From assembly GCF_038396675.1 (NCBI RefSeq), contig NC_088930.1:35584001-35648000 (forward strand): 64,000 nt of DNA. Direction: 5' to 3'. A model generated the notes under the pieces. That model was not told where the DNA came from and did not search any database. It saw only the letters and a list, made by a program, of their open reading frames with translations. Positions 1 through 13,260 of this stretch are shown here, one piece after another (within the stretch, counting starts at the first letter, position 1; each line of letters starts with the position of its first letter). This DNA is from Hydra vulgaris (Eukaryota > Cnidaria > Hydrozoa > Anthoathecata > Hydridae). The position numbers and the translations under genes are program-made.

Positions 1-1292
1 TGGTTTCAAAACTAAATATTGAAGCAGTTCTTCTATTAAAAACACTCGGAAGAAAAAAAAGATAAAATTAAAATGAGCTTTGAAAGAAAAAGATATAAGA
101 AAAAGGATTACAAATCAGTGAGAAGTTTAAAGTACCTCAGTATGGAGTTTTTCGCTGGAATAGATAAATTTTTATCATTTACTGAAAATAAAAAGTCTGA
201 AAAACTTGCTGTTATTCTTTTGTAAATTTACTTGATAATTTTTCTATGAAAATTTCTTTATTATCTGCAAGTTAACAAAACCTATAATTTAAAGATCAGT
301 TCCGACTAGTCAATCAATGTAATACAACAATATTAGTGTAGATTTATAGAAAATTTTACGCTTTTGGTTTTTGTTTTAGGGTAAAGACAAATGCTTGATT
401 AATTTGAAAAAAGACTTGAAAATCAAGTTTCAAAAAAAAGTTTTTTTTTAAATCAAAACTTTTATACCGGTGATTAATGCTTTAAAGTCACGCACGGAAA
501 CGTTTGTTTGTCGCTAAAACTTAAAATAAAGCTAAAGTCTTGAAAACTCAGAAGTACCGACAAAAATATTGGTGAGGAATATACTGCTTTATGCCAAACA
601 TATGCTAAAGAGGTGGACATGAATTTAGGGTGAAGCGTCTTTAAGGTGAAGTGAAGCATTTTTATCATTATGTTAGACAATCTCAAGCACAGTATCCAAG
701 TTCAGGAAAAAAAATTGCTTAATACATAAGGATCTGTATAAAGTAATATATAGTGTTTTTTAAATAGTATAGTCTAATATAGAAGCAACTTTGAGGTTGA
801 TTAGACAACTTTTATTTTCAAGTTTTCACTGGATGTATTAGATGAATTATTAGTTTAACAGTATTTTTTCTCTTTTGTCGAAATCTTGGCCATGTACTAA
901 TATACATTTAGCCTTTAACTGGCTATAGATGCAACTTCAAGTTTTGCGTAATAGTTTCAATTCAAACCTTGTAAAATTTACTTAATATAATTAAACCTCC
1001 CTATTTGTTGTATTTTTAAAATTGTATTTATTACCTTAGTTTTTTTGTTGACGCCAAATGACGTCTTTTTAGGACGGAATGAAGACGTGTTTTTCAGACG
1101 TCTAAAAGTAGTGAATTTAGGACGTTTAGAACTAGTGCTAAATGAAAGCGCCAAATGACGTTTTTAAATATCCTAATTTAGCCGTCCTTATTTCGACATC
1201 TAAAATACGTGTTTTTACTTGACTTTATTCAAACGTAAGGTTAAAATTTATGTTTTCCCAGAATTTTTTGAGAATAAGTAAAAAATTAAAAT
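1..1292. other. AT-rich non-coding stretch
   Basis: I see no supportable gene here. From about 1047 to 1190 there is a cluster of ACGT-type motifs, with GCCAAATGACGT occurring near 1052 and again near 1151, and several GACGTC, GACGTT or GGACG words between them. This looks like a decayed repeat, but I find no clear terminal inverted repeat. Confidence 0.5.
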
Positions 1293-1536
1293 TTGCTTAA
1301 ACTTTTTAATATTATAATTGTGCTAAGTTCTATAAATTATAATTTTTTTAAACTTCTTAATCCACTTGTTAATTTCCAAGAATCAACTGTTCAAACATTT
1401 GACGTCATTCACCTTCTTTTAGATCAGGTGAGCGCCTTAGAATATTGCCCACAGCATTTTAAAAAAAATTGTAAAGATAAGTATGTAAAAATAAAGGGGG
1501 AAGGAATAAAAAGAACATTTTAATACACTTTATGAC

Positions 1537-2653
<1,117 letters not shown>

Positions 2654-2654
2654 A

Positions 2655-3953
2655 AGACATGTACCAGAAAAAATCTGCGCGGGCATTTTAAAGGATATTT
2701 TTTTAACAATTGTATTTCGATATTGAATGTTATATATATTTTGAAAGTGCATATATTAATATTCTTAAATTTCACTTAAGAAAGTTTGTAAAGCTTTGTA
2801 CGTGAGAACGCACGCACTTTGAGTTTTACACTCGACATCAGCTTTTGCAGGGTTTTCGACTGGACTTTCTTGGTAGCTCTAATCCATTTATTTTTGAAAT
2901 CTTTTCATGTTTCTGGCTTCTTTTACATTGAACCTTAGTTTTCTTTTGAAAAGAGCCCAATATCTTTCGATAGGACGTATTTCGGGACAATTTGGTGGAT
3001 TGTAGTATTTTTCAACAAAATCTACTTTATATTCTCTAAGCCATTTTAAAGTTGTCCCAGAGTAGTGGCATGATGCTAAATCGGGCCAAAATAAGGGGTT
3101 ACCTGTGTGTGTTCTTAAAAATGGCAAAAGATGGTTCTTGAGACATTCTTTCATGTATATTTTAGTGTTAATTGTTCCCGTAGTCACAAAACAAGAGCTT
3201 TCTCCACATTTACAAATTGCTTGCCAAACTAATAATTTTTTAGCAAATTTTTGAATTCCAATGCATTTTTAATTGGAATTCAGTTTTTTGCGATTAATTG
3301 CTGAGTAATATTGGTGTCGTGGGAGAAATCGAAAATACGCAGCACAAAAAGTTTCATCGTCAATAATCAAACAAGATTTTTTGGCACATAATTTTTTAAA
3401 GTGGAGCTTTGAACAACGAATTGTTACATTTTTTTGCTTTTCTTCACAACAAGAAACTTTTAACTTTTTGTAAGATTTATAACCACAATTTCTCTTCACT
3501 CTCTGTATAGTGGAGACACTTGTTTTGAATTTATTCGCTAAAGTTCGAACAGAAATCTCCGGTTTTCTGTCTAAGGCATCTTTCAATTTTTTACCAAGAT
3601 CTCGTCTAACAAAACATTTTTTTCTTTTACTTCCTGATTTCCTTTTGATCTTACCAGTGTCCTGAAATCATTTCACATTGCTCTGCACAGTTCTCAAAGC
3701 AACCTGCAACTCTTTAGAAATTGTTTTGTTTGATACACCAGGATTTTCAACTAGAAAATGTAAAATTTTTTCTTGCTTCTCATCTTGATTTGATTACATT
3801 TTATTAAAACTAATTGTTTAAATAACAGAGTTGTTTAAATTTTAGAATAACACTAATACAATGACATTTTAAAACAATTAGCTATTTAAAATGATGCACG
3901 GTTTCCATAAACACCACATCAGAACACGCGCAGATTTTTTCTGGTGCATGTCT
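2655..3953 (-). mobile_element. Tc1/mariner-type DNA transposon (DD37E-like), 1299 bp
   Basis: The left end reads AGACATGTACCAGAAAAA and the right end is its inverse (TTTTTCTGGTGCATGTCT). The arms match over about 27 bases with one mismatch. TA dinucleotides flank both ends (2653-2654 and 3954-3955), the target duplication expected for Tc1/mariner. The length of about 1.3 kb is normal for the superfamily. A broken transposase runs on the minus strand between the ends. Confidence 0.9.
2776..3800 (-). pseudogene. Tc1/mariner transposase, frameshifted (DD37E spacing)
   Basis: Read on the minus strand, an N-terminal helix-turn-helix region (about 3800-3480) is followed by the first acidic motif CLIIDDETF near 3370. 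A frame break follows around 3240-3270. The second part contains FWPDLASCHY and then NCPEIRPIERYWALFKRK. From the Asp of FWPD to the Glu of RPIE there are 37 intervening residues, so the catalytic triad is DD37E-like. Another frame slip lies near 2890; beyond it a basic C-terminal tail continues to a stop at about 2776. A stop also directly follows the probable start codon near 3798. By family, the product cuts and pastes its element at TA sites; with at least three breaks it is dead here. Its terminal repeats lie at 2655 and 3953. Confidence 0.88.
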
Positions 3954-3993
3954 TAAATATTGAAACTTTCTCAGCAAACATTGTTGTCGTGGA

Positions 3994-4200
3994 TTTGCAG
4001 TGGACCTATATAGGTATTTTGAGCAGTTTAACTCATCGTTTACTTAGTAAATTACTTAATTAGCCAGCCGATAACATTCTAACAAGTGATATAGTGGTTA
4101 TTCATGTTATCCACTTTTGGCTGCTGCCACTAATGGTCCATTAAGTATATGATTACCAAAACTGCAACCACCTAAAATGCCTATATAAGTCCACTGAAAT
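3994..4200. repeat. Short inverted-repeat element (MITE), about 207 bp
   Basis: The left arm CAGTGGACCTATATAGGTAT (from 3998) is mirrored by the right arm ending at 4200, whose reverse complement reads CAGTGGACTTATATAGGCAT. The arms are about 28 bases with a few mismatches. No coding sequence lies between them. Confidence 0.75.
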
Positions 4201-5190
4201 TCCTCTTTAAATGTTTGCTGTTATTATATTTTTTTACTAAATATTAAAACTAAAAACCATAAATTATCAAAAATTCATTCATATAAAAAAAAAAAAAATT
4301 AACTCATTTCCATCATTAAATACATCTTTCTCATTCTTATTTGAAGTTGGATAAGTAACTAAAAAAAATTTTTATCAAATAGTAAATATAAATATTGATT
4401 TTAATTACAATTATTTTTTTGAAATTTTTAAAGATCGATAAATAAAATAGAGAAATTAATTACATCTATCTTCTAAAGAATTATTTAAAGCAGACTTTGA
4501 CATGCCTGGTACAAATAAAGTTTTTTTTCTTTAGTGTGACTTTTTTTGGAATAGATTCAAATTTCAAAAGAGTATGATAAGTCACTAACAAATGAGTTTA
4601 ATTTAAAAAATTAAACCAGTCAGAACAGTTGATTTATATAAGAGATAGGTGGGTAAAATATTTCCTTATTAAACACAATTATTCCTACATAAGTTCCATA
4701 AAAAGGAACACTTTTCACAAAAGTTGTAACCATTATGAGATTTTAAAAGCAATCTAGCTGGAACATCGCACAAAAAAAAGACTTGACAGTTAAACTTATA
4801 TTTTTTGTTGTATAGAAAACCATTTCATATTATTGTCTTAACTCAAAGAAAAAAATAGGTATTTAGTTACTGAATAAGGCTTATTTTCATTAAAATAAAT
4901 GCAAACAATACAAAAATTAAAATAATAAAGCAAGCTAATATTGGCCACAATTGTTTACAGGAGAATTTAAATAATGGTAAACCATCAATAATAAAATTCA
5001 AAAAAAATATTCTTAATACTTGCCTGTATTACAAAATAAGAGTAATTACCAACACACTTTTCAGGAGCAGTTAATAACTGTTTATCTCAAAGATGCAGGG
5101 AAAATTTAAAAACATCTATAGATACATAATATATACCTATAATATATATAATATAAACCTATAGGTATATAGTAACTTAGTTATACCTCA
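4201..5190. other. AT-rich non-coding stretch
   Basis: Nothing supportable seen. There are short A/T runs and a TATA-rich patch at 5120-5175. Confidence 0.5.
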
Positions 5191-5194
5191 AGGT

Positions 5195-5465
5195 GTTTTT
5201 TAAAATTTTTCTTGCATCTTCACAAAGTTCGAAACCTTGATTTTTTAATATTTCAAGAAGTTCATTAACTAATGTACTGGTCCAACTATTTTGAATAGCA
5301 CAATCTAAAAGTTGTCAATTAAAGATATTAAATTCTATTGAATTATCAGGAAAAACTCTCTGTATCATTAACAGGTTTTCCTTTAGAAAAATATGATTCT
5401 GCATGAGATTCTGTGATATCTAAATATTTCAAATAGTCAGAACTTGGTTCTTGATATAGTATATC
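5195..5465 (-). pseudogene. Degenerate coding fragment of unknown protein
   Basis: The minus strand reads as protein-like sequence although it is too broken to form a long frame. One part reads SDYLKYLDITESHAESYF near 5440-5380. After a stop and frame change comes LVNELLEILKNQGFELCEDA around 5290-5215. Composition and hydrophobic pattern look like real, once-coding sequence. The second motif resembles leucine-rich N-terminal regions of repetitive, transposon-like proteins in invertebrates, but I cannot name the family. It sits just upstream of the hairpin and palindrome cluster starting at 5450. Confidence 0.35.
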
Positions 5466-5494
5466 AAGTATTATACTTGATATACTATATCAAG
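5450..5494. repeat. Perfect 19-bp-arm hairpin
   Basis: CTTGATATAGTATATCAAG at 5450-5468 is followed after a 7-base spacer by its inverse CTTGATATACTATATCAAG at 5476-5494. Each arm is itself nearly palindromic. Confidence 0.9.
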
Positions 5495-5519
5495 CACTAA
5501 GTATATAATTAGTATAAAC

Positions 5520-5788
5520 ATATATCGTCGTTGGCCAGGTAATATCTCACTTGTGTAAAAAGCAAAATTTTACAGGAGACTGAAAAAACTATATATTTCA
5601 ATGAAATGAGGTTTTAAAAGTAAGAGTAAGAAACAAATAACTAACAAATTATAATATAATTTGTTAGTTATTTGTTTTTTACTCTTACTTTTAAAACCTC
5701 ATTTCATTGAAATATATAGTTTTTTCAGTCTCCTGTAAAATTTTGAATTTTACACAAGTGAGATATTACCTGGCCAACGACGATATAT
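5520..5788. repeat. Long palindrome (foldback element), about 133-bp arms
   Basis: The left arm begins with ATATCGTCGTTGGCCAGG and the right arm ends with its inverse CCTGGCCAACGACGATAT. The two arms stay complementary to a centre near 5652 (ACAAATTATAATATAATTTG). The only notable asymmetry is a few bases around AAGCAAAATTTTAC versus GTAAAATTTTGAATTTTAC. The sequence has no coding capacity. It lies about 90 bp before a (TA)n tract. Confidence 0.92.
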
Positions 5789-5870
5789 AGTATATCATAT
5801 AATCAATTTTAAACTATTCCTTTTAATATCTGTATCAATTTCTGTATCAATATTAACACGATTCTTAAGT

Positions 5871-5875
<5 letters not shown>

Positions 5876-5964
<89 letters not shown>

Positions 5965-5986
5965 ATATATATATATATATATATAT
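5876..5986. repeat. (TA)n microsatellite
   Basis: TA dinucleotides with a single ATC interruption at about 5961-5963. Confidence 0.97.
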
Positions 5987-6087
5987 GAAGACCTCAGTGG
6001 AAAAACCGGCGTTGTCACATTTAAAAAGTATTGAGAAAGTATTTATTGATCATTAATAAAAGTCTTAATTTAAAGCAAATGAAATTA

Positions 6088-6190
6088 AGCAATTTAAAAA
6101 AATTTATATTATAATTATTTTATTTAAAGTTTATTCAAAAACAAAACATTTCGTAATTTTTTATACAAAAAATTTTTTTTCTTTGCTTTA

Positions 6191-6266
<76 letters not shown>

Positions 6267-6315
6267 AATAAATTTTAAATAAAATAATTATAATATAGAT
6301 TTTTTTTAAATTGCT
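6088..6315. repeat. Inverted repeat with a (TA)n core
   Basis: The arm AGCAATTTAAAAAAATTTAT at 6088 and its continuation to 6139 are mirrored by 6262-6315, which ends TTTAAATTGCT. The arms are about 50 bp with a few mismatches. A TA tract (6194-6262) sits inside the loop. The unit directly abuts the next palindromic unit at 6316. Confidence 0.8.
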
Positions 6316-6786
<471 letters not shown>

Positions 6787-6996
6787 TGTAACTCGAATTC
6801 TGTGCTTTTAAATACTATTATTTAAATTTAAACAAAATTTGAATTTGAACAAAAAGAACCAACAATGCAAAGGTATCATTGACGTTTTATCTTGAACTAA
6901 GATTTAAAATTTTTTACTACAGACAATTACGAATTTGAAGGTTTTTTCTAAATAAATAAAGGAAAGCACCTATTCGCAGAATGGGTACTTTCCTTT

Positions 6997-7052
6997 CTTC
7001 GTGCATTATTTTAGAGTTTTAATTTCTTAAAACTCTAAAATAACGCACGAAG
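6997..7052. repeat. 26-bp-arm hairpin
   Basis: CTTCGTGCATTATTTTAGAG at 6997 pairs with CTCTAAAATAACGCACGAAG ending at 7052, with one mismatch and a short loop. It lies just upstream of a Tc1-like transposase relic and may be part of that element's end, but I could not find a partner at the other side. Confidence 0.8.
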
Positions 7053-7059
7053 ACAATGA

Positions 7060-7985
7060 AATTATTGTTAAAGTAAGAAATTTGATCATTAATCTTGTAA
7101 TAAACGAAGGGAAAAGTGTAAATGAAGTTTCAGAACTTGTGTATAGAAGTGAGACTATAATACGACGCCTTGTCCATCGATATATCAACAAGTAATATCA
7201 ATCCCGGTATTAGAGAACGTTTTTCGACAGTCAGGTTTTACTGAGGAAATAAGAAATAATTGCGAGTTAATTGGAGATGACAGAAACTACAGGAGATAAA
7301 GGTAGAATTGGGAATTGATTTCAATGTCTCTACATTATGGTGATGGTTAAAAATTTGAATTATACATATAATATTTTAAGACCCATTAGTGGAACATGTA
7401 ATACTGCAGAGGTTAAAGAAAAAAAACAAACATATGTTTTATGGCACTTGCAGCAAGGTTTCATGGCACTTGCAGCAAGGTTGTAAAAATATTATTTGTA
7501 TTGATGAAAGTCCGTTCAATCTTCATATGATAAGAAACCACGGATACAGTCTCCGCGGAGCGATTCTAAAATCAGCGTGTACTGTCATAAAGAGCCCGCA
7601 ACATAACCATCGTGTTAGCATTAAATTGTTTAAATATAGTCTAGAGTGAAGTAATAATTGGCGTAGGGGTGACAGTAGATATCTTTAAAGGATTCTTAAA
7701 TACACTTAAAAGTACTTTGGGAGATAACGACGAGTTTACCTTGGTAATGAACAACGATAACTTTCATCATTCATTATTAGATTTTTATGATATGATTATT
7801 AATACTGTGATATTTTTTTTACCACGATATTTACCTTTTCTAAATCCTTGTGAAGTGATATTCGCGAAAATTAAATGAGAAGCAGTTGTAAGCACATTAC
7901 TGAACACAATCTTTCAAACTTCGTTAGACACTGGGAATCTTTTCTTACACAATGTGTTAATGGAGATGACATTAATAGAGAATAA
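7060..7985 (+). pseudogene. Tc1/IS630-like transposase relic
   Basis: A helix-turn-helix-like stretch (NEVSELVYRSETIIRRLV) is readable near 7110-7180. After several stops it continues with IICIDESPFNLHMIRNHGYS at about 7492-7551, the first catalytic Asp motif of IS630/Tc1-type DDE transposases. The next block (from about 7669) has TLVMNNDNFHHS, where the family normally has an Asp, followed by FLPRYLPFLNPCEVIFAKIK ending at 7875 with the catalytic Glu. The second Asp appears changed to Asn, and the gene is broken by frameshifts and stops. A 15-base phrase (ATGGCACTTGCAGCA) is duplicated in tandem at 7440-7480. No terminal repeats could be assigned with confidence. Confidence 0.75.
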
Positions 7986-8127
7986 AGTCGTAATTTTCAA
8001 AATTTTTTTTTGTGTATATAAAAATGTATATAAATGAATTATTTCTGAAAATTTCTTTCTAATGAGCCTTTATTGATCAAACACAGTATAAAATAAAAAA
8101 AGTTTGATAAGTGGATTTTTACTAATG

Positions 8128-8280
<153 letters not shown>

Positions 8281-8570
8281 AAATGTGAGTAATATAGTAT
8301 AAATGTAAACAAAATAGAATAATAAAAATAAAATATAACAGCCCTGTGAAGAAAATGTATATTTTAATTAGAGCATGTCTGAAGTGAAGACTCAAATTCT
8401 GTAGTGACGACACACGATAAAGACTTTGAGTTTGTAATTTGTGGATTTTTAGTTTTAATAAAATAACTTTTATGTTTGGATATAACATTCAACTACTTTG
8501 TAAAAATTACAAAAGATTTAATAATAATAAGTCATTCATAAGATTTGTTTTTTACTTTTTTAACTATATG

Positions 8571-10300
8571 ACAGACATAGGGAAAAGCAGTCCAGTTTGG
8601 GAACACTTCAAATTAAATGAAGGCGACAGCTCAAAATCCCAGTGCTTCCGGTGTCCCACTATCTTGTCACGTAGTAAAGCTGGTGAACCCTAAAAAGTTT
8701 TCAATTTTGTCTATGCCAACACATCTTTGTTCAAAACATCGTAAAGAATACGAAAAAGTACAAATAAAAGTTGCTGACTCACAAAAGATAGCCGAAACTA
8801 TAGCACTGTCAGATGCTGTCCAACTGCCACAAACAGTAATGCCACAGTCCAGTACACAATTCAAGAACAAGTTGCACGCATGAAAATATGGGATATCATT
8901 AACAGATTACCAATGAGAATTCATCGTGCCATTGCTAAACTGATTATAACAGATATGGAGCCGATTCGGGTTATTCAGAAGACAGGCTTCGTTGAACTTA
9001 TGATGTTTTTAAAAAGACTGTACACTGTTCCTTCACGGAAGTATTTTGCAGAGCGATTGATTCCTGAACTAAACGATGAAGTGTGTGCTCAACTGTTGTT
9101 AATGCTAGATCCAATACCTACTCCGTTTTGTCGGACAATGTCATAGTATACTTCTAGACAATGCGGCAAACATGTCAAAATGTTTCCGTAACGCCAACAT
9201 AGAAAACCTCGGGTGCATGATGGCTCCATCAACCAGCGGGCAGTATCAGATATAATAAGTATTGGAAAGAAATTACTTAGCCATTTTAAGCATTCTTTGT
9301 CTGCGATTGGCCGGTTAAGGGAGCTGTCGGCTGAACTTTGTTTACCAGACCACCAGCTGATGTAAGACGTGAGTACAAGATGGAACTCAACGTTTCACAT
9401 GCTGCATCAACTATGTGAACAGCGTCGTTCATTAACTGTCTACTGTTCAGAAGTTGATGGAACTTAGTGCTCAACTGCATTTCAATGGTTTGTGGCTAAG
9501 TTGAATGTGTGCTGGCTCTGTTTGAAGAGGCTCCTTGTGAAGTTATGAATATGAAACAGAACATACAACACTAGTTATACCTATTGTAACAGCTCTCCGG
9601 AACCTGTTGAATAAAAAAGGCATTGATCCTATGATGTCAATCCTACTCGAGTCATTGGATGAGCGTTTTAAAGGCAGTGAGTAGGAACCTCTTTATACAG
9701 TGGCGACACTGGTTGGTCCACAACTGTAACTAAATTTTTTTCATCATAAGCAACACTGATAGCTGCAAAAGTAGTGGTTTTGCTTGCATTCAATAAAGTT
9801 ATAGTGCAATGAGTATTGATGCAAGATGAAAGTCAATCTGAGCATGCTGAGAAATCTGACAAAGCTAAAGAAAATCCAGCTAATCATGCCCGCCTGGATA
9901 ATTCTTCTACATCAAAATCATTACTCAGGCAATATATTGATGAAATTGTCTAGTCTACATCTGCTTGTGGCACAGCACATGAACAACAATTACCAATAAG
10001 AATTGACACTCAGCTCAGCCAGTATCCAAAAATTAAATAGACACGCTGGTGGAACCAAAAAATAAATAGACACGCTGATCCACTACAATGGTGGAGTGAC
10101 AACATGCAAGGATTGCCAGCTCTGGTGATAGTAGCTCGTATTTATTTGGGTACCCCACTGACAAGTATACCATCAGAACATTTGTTCAGTGTTGCTGGGG
10201 AAGTCTTTAAAGATAGTTCACTTCTGCCACAATATACAGCTTGCTTAATATTTCTGTTGTACAATTTAAAAATGATCAAAGACATTTTAGAAAAATAACC
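8571..10300 (+). pseudogene. hAT transposase with BED zinc finger (broken)
   Basis: Near the start, SPVWEHFKL and QCFRCPTILSRS, then after a frame change MPTHLCSKHRKEYEK, form a BED-type zinc finger (CxxC then a paired His motif). About 8880-9146 reads as the helical region of hAT transposases (KIWDIINRLPMRIHRAIAKL). Around 9380-9440 broken frames resemble the TRWNSTYHML motif. The C-terminal part at 10104-10298 contains YLGTPLTSIPSEHLFSVAGE, the hAT dimerisation domain, ending in LLYNLKMIKD. The order of BED finger, catalytic region and dimerisation domain is that of ZBED-like hAT elements. At least six frame breaks make it non-functional. I could not identify its terminal repeats or the 8-bp target duplication. 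Confidence 0.85.
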
Positions 10301-10870
10301 GAAACTGAAGTAGCTTTACTTCACTTTCAAATTAAAAGTTTTAATCGTTTACCAGTTATTTGTTATGTTATGCTATGTGAAATTGTGTCCTTCTATTTTA
10401 ATAATAACAACAAATTAATTGTTATTATTAAAACAGAAGCCACAGTGAGCCATAAAGACCGCCAGGTTCAACTTTTCCCCACCTCTATTTTTTTTACATA
10501 TTAAGACAACTCTGGTTAGATATGTTATTTTTTTGTATTGGACAAATCTAGAGTCGATCAGAAGTAACATAAAAACTTATTTTTTTACCCTACTTACCTT
10601 TATTTACCCCTTCAAGTGATAAAAAACTTCCTTTATGATGATATTACCTTCTTTTAAAAAAGAAAATTTTTTTATATCAATCTTTCATTATCCTCTTTAA
10701 AACAATCTTTACTTTTTCTCACTAATCTTAAATTGAAGTGATTTAAACTCCTTTTACACCATTTTAGCAATAATTAAAAGAAAAAAATACAATTAATGCA
10801 ACAAAAATAACACAACTAATTTTATATTGCAATATTCACATCTTATCTAAGCAAAAAGTCGCAATAGCAG
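10301..10870. other. Non-coding, no feature seen
   Basis: This is AT-rich sequence between the hAT relic and the next coding fragment. It may include the hAT element's right end, but I cannot place it. Confidence 0.45.
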
Positions 10871-10873
10871 ATT

Positions 10874-11440
10874 TCAATCTTTTAGCATATGTACAATCTT
10901 TCGCTTGTATTGAGACCAACTTGGTTTGAAGGCACTGTGAACAGCTTCTCCAGTCTGTTCAGCATATGATCCCAGAGAACAACAATTAAATTTCGTAAAT
11001 GGGAGATTATAACAGACAACTATATGGACTTTCCAGGTAACCTTCAGCACTGTATTTAAACGCATCTTTTCAACTGCTGTAGGTCACAAAATGATACTTT
11101 GAACTCTTCAATAACTGAAAAAGCATTGCTGCCTAATTTGTATCCAAAGGTGCACTCTTTAACCTTTGCAAAGTTTCTGAGGCAATGAACTATAGGCAAT
11201 AAATTAGTTTGAGATGCTAACGCATCTCTCTCTAAAATATCTACTTTTTCCAGAAGTTTAATGGAATTGTTTCCATCAAGCCTAACCCATGATAACCTCA
11301 AAGTAAGATATAATGTTCTTTGAGCCAATTTTTAAAAAGAGGCCAATGATCTAAAAGTAGTCTACCAAAGTAATGTCAGAATCCCCATAAGAAGATGTAA
11401 CTCTGGTGGAGGGACTAAGTGATTAATTTCATCTTCAGCA
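10874..11440 (-). pseudogene. Fragment of an unnamed repetitive protein
   Basis: The minus strand reads, in changing frames, PPPELHLLMG near 11410. It continues with LRLSWVRLDGNNSIKLLEKV and a cysteine-containing stretch (about 11300-11060), then VTWKVHIVVCYNLPFTKFNC and LGSYAEQTGEAVHSAFKPSW (about 11040-10910). The stop is at 10874. A second fragment of the same module occurs on the plus strand at 33915-34157 (TWKIHIISAH, then LGRYNEQASESAHLKIK). Two scattered truncated copies in 64 kb point to a transposon-encoded protein. I recognise the motif pattern only as a repetitive invertebrate family and do not assign a function. Confidence 0.6.
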
Positions 11441-12450
11441 TTTTTACCTAAATAAACGAGTCGAGGACTAATAACATTTTAAAAATCTTTCATCTCTAAC
11501 CACTTTGCTCCATTTTCAACGAATAAGTTGTATCAATGATCAAAAGAACCTAAAGTTCTTGGAGTACTTTTAGGGATCCATGAAGTGTTATTTCAGTAAG
11601 GAATATAAATGATTTTGGAAAATGAATTATCGAAATAATAAAAAAAAACAAGTTTTGTGATAGGAAAGAGCTTTTCAAGAGAAACAAAAAACATGTATTC
11701 GTACTAGATAATTATATCCAAATTATATTTAAGATAATTATATCTAAATTTGTTTTCATACTCAAACGAGCCACCACTACATGGTGTTCCTTTAGGTCCT
11801 GGTCTAATATAAAAAGCGTTTTACATAAAACAAATATAAATATAAAAATCTCAATATTTAATGCATAGTTATAACAAATAGGTAAAACTTCGAAATAATT
11901 TTTAAAAAACATCACACATTTTTTGAATTGAAATCTTTTGTATTTTCGTTGAAACTTATAATAAAATTAGTTAACTTTTTATTCATGTATTTAAAAATAT
12001 ATAAAATAACAATTAATTTTCAAAATAAAAATAAATTAAAATAGTGTTTTATTGATATATACCATTTTTAGTAAATTTCAGAACATTGTTTTCAATTTTT
12101 AGCATTTGGCTATTTATTTTGTTTATTATTATTTTTATTTACTTGTTTTATGGCAAGTTTAGATTTTCTAATAATTATAGTGGAAAATAACAAAAATTAT
12201 AGTGGAAAATAACAAATAAGAAAACAAAAAGAGTAAATTATTTAGGTATTTTTTTGACAATAATTTTCTTTTTTTAATATTCTATTTTTTTTAGCTTGTT
12301 TTTTTAGATTTTCTACTTCACATAGTTTTCGGTTCTTTTCTTCTGGTATTGCTGTTTATGAGAACTTGGTCATTCTTTTCATAGCTCTGACTTATGGCAA
12401 CTTAAAATATGTTTGCACATTTTTGTTATTTGGTCGGCGTAAAGTCATTA
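11441..12450. other. Non-coding AT-rich stretch
   Basis: No supportable gene. The phrase AAAATTATAGTGGAAAATAA is duplicated in tandem around 12180-12215. Confidence 0.45.
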
Positions 12451-13260
12451 TAAGTAGGGGAGAGTGGGGAGAAGTGGAACGCGGGAGAAGTGGGACACCC
12501 CTATAAATTTATTTTGCAGCAGCGCCTAATTACTGTTATTTAATGTAAACGTATAGATTTCATGTGCTCTTTTTAGTAGACATCATTTCCCCTCTCTGCG
12601 CGCGGTGAAAACCCTTTTTTTTAAAGTACCCCAAAAAAGTACTTTTCCTGACAGTCTAGTAACTTATGTATGTATTTATTTTTGACTGTTGTTGCACTTT
12701 TTTTCTATTTTACAGGGAAATGCACTTATCATCTAACATTTAATAATTAAATTTGTTATTCAGCTTTAACTGTGTGGCTGTATTTTAACTGTGTAACTGT
12801 AATTTTAGTTTTATTTCGTCTTCCCTACATAGGGGTGAAGTGGGACAAAGAAAAAAGCCGCTGTCCCACTTCTCCTTTACGGTTATGCGTTATTTTATTG
12901 CGGAAAATTCTAGAATATTTTAGCTACAATTTTTTATAGTTTTCAAAATAAATATATTGAGACGCTTTATTGAAATATTTAATTTTAGTTTTAGTTCTTA
13001 TTCAGTTGATTTAAAACAAAATTTGGAAAGAGAGATCTTCATTAAAGATCAATTTGATTTGATTCATCATTATTGTTTGGAGCAAATTTAGAATTATTTT
13101 ACATCAATAGTTTGAAAGCATTTGGAAAGCAAAAGGCATGCATAAAAGCTTTTTTAATCAATAATAATAGTCTGATATAAGATATAGTAATAACAGTGAC
13201 CTTAATACCGTAAAAAATAAATATTTTTTATAAAACCTAATTTCTTTTAAATTTCAGGTC

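Noticed and set aside
9286..9480. Minus-strand 64-codon frame as a gene
   Set aside because: It is the antisense shadow of the hAT transposase region that reads TRWNSTYHML-like on the plus strand.
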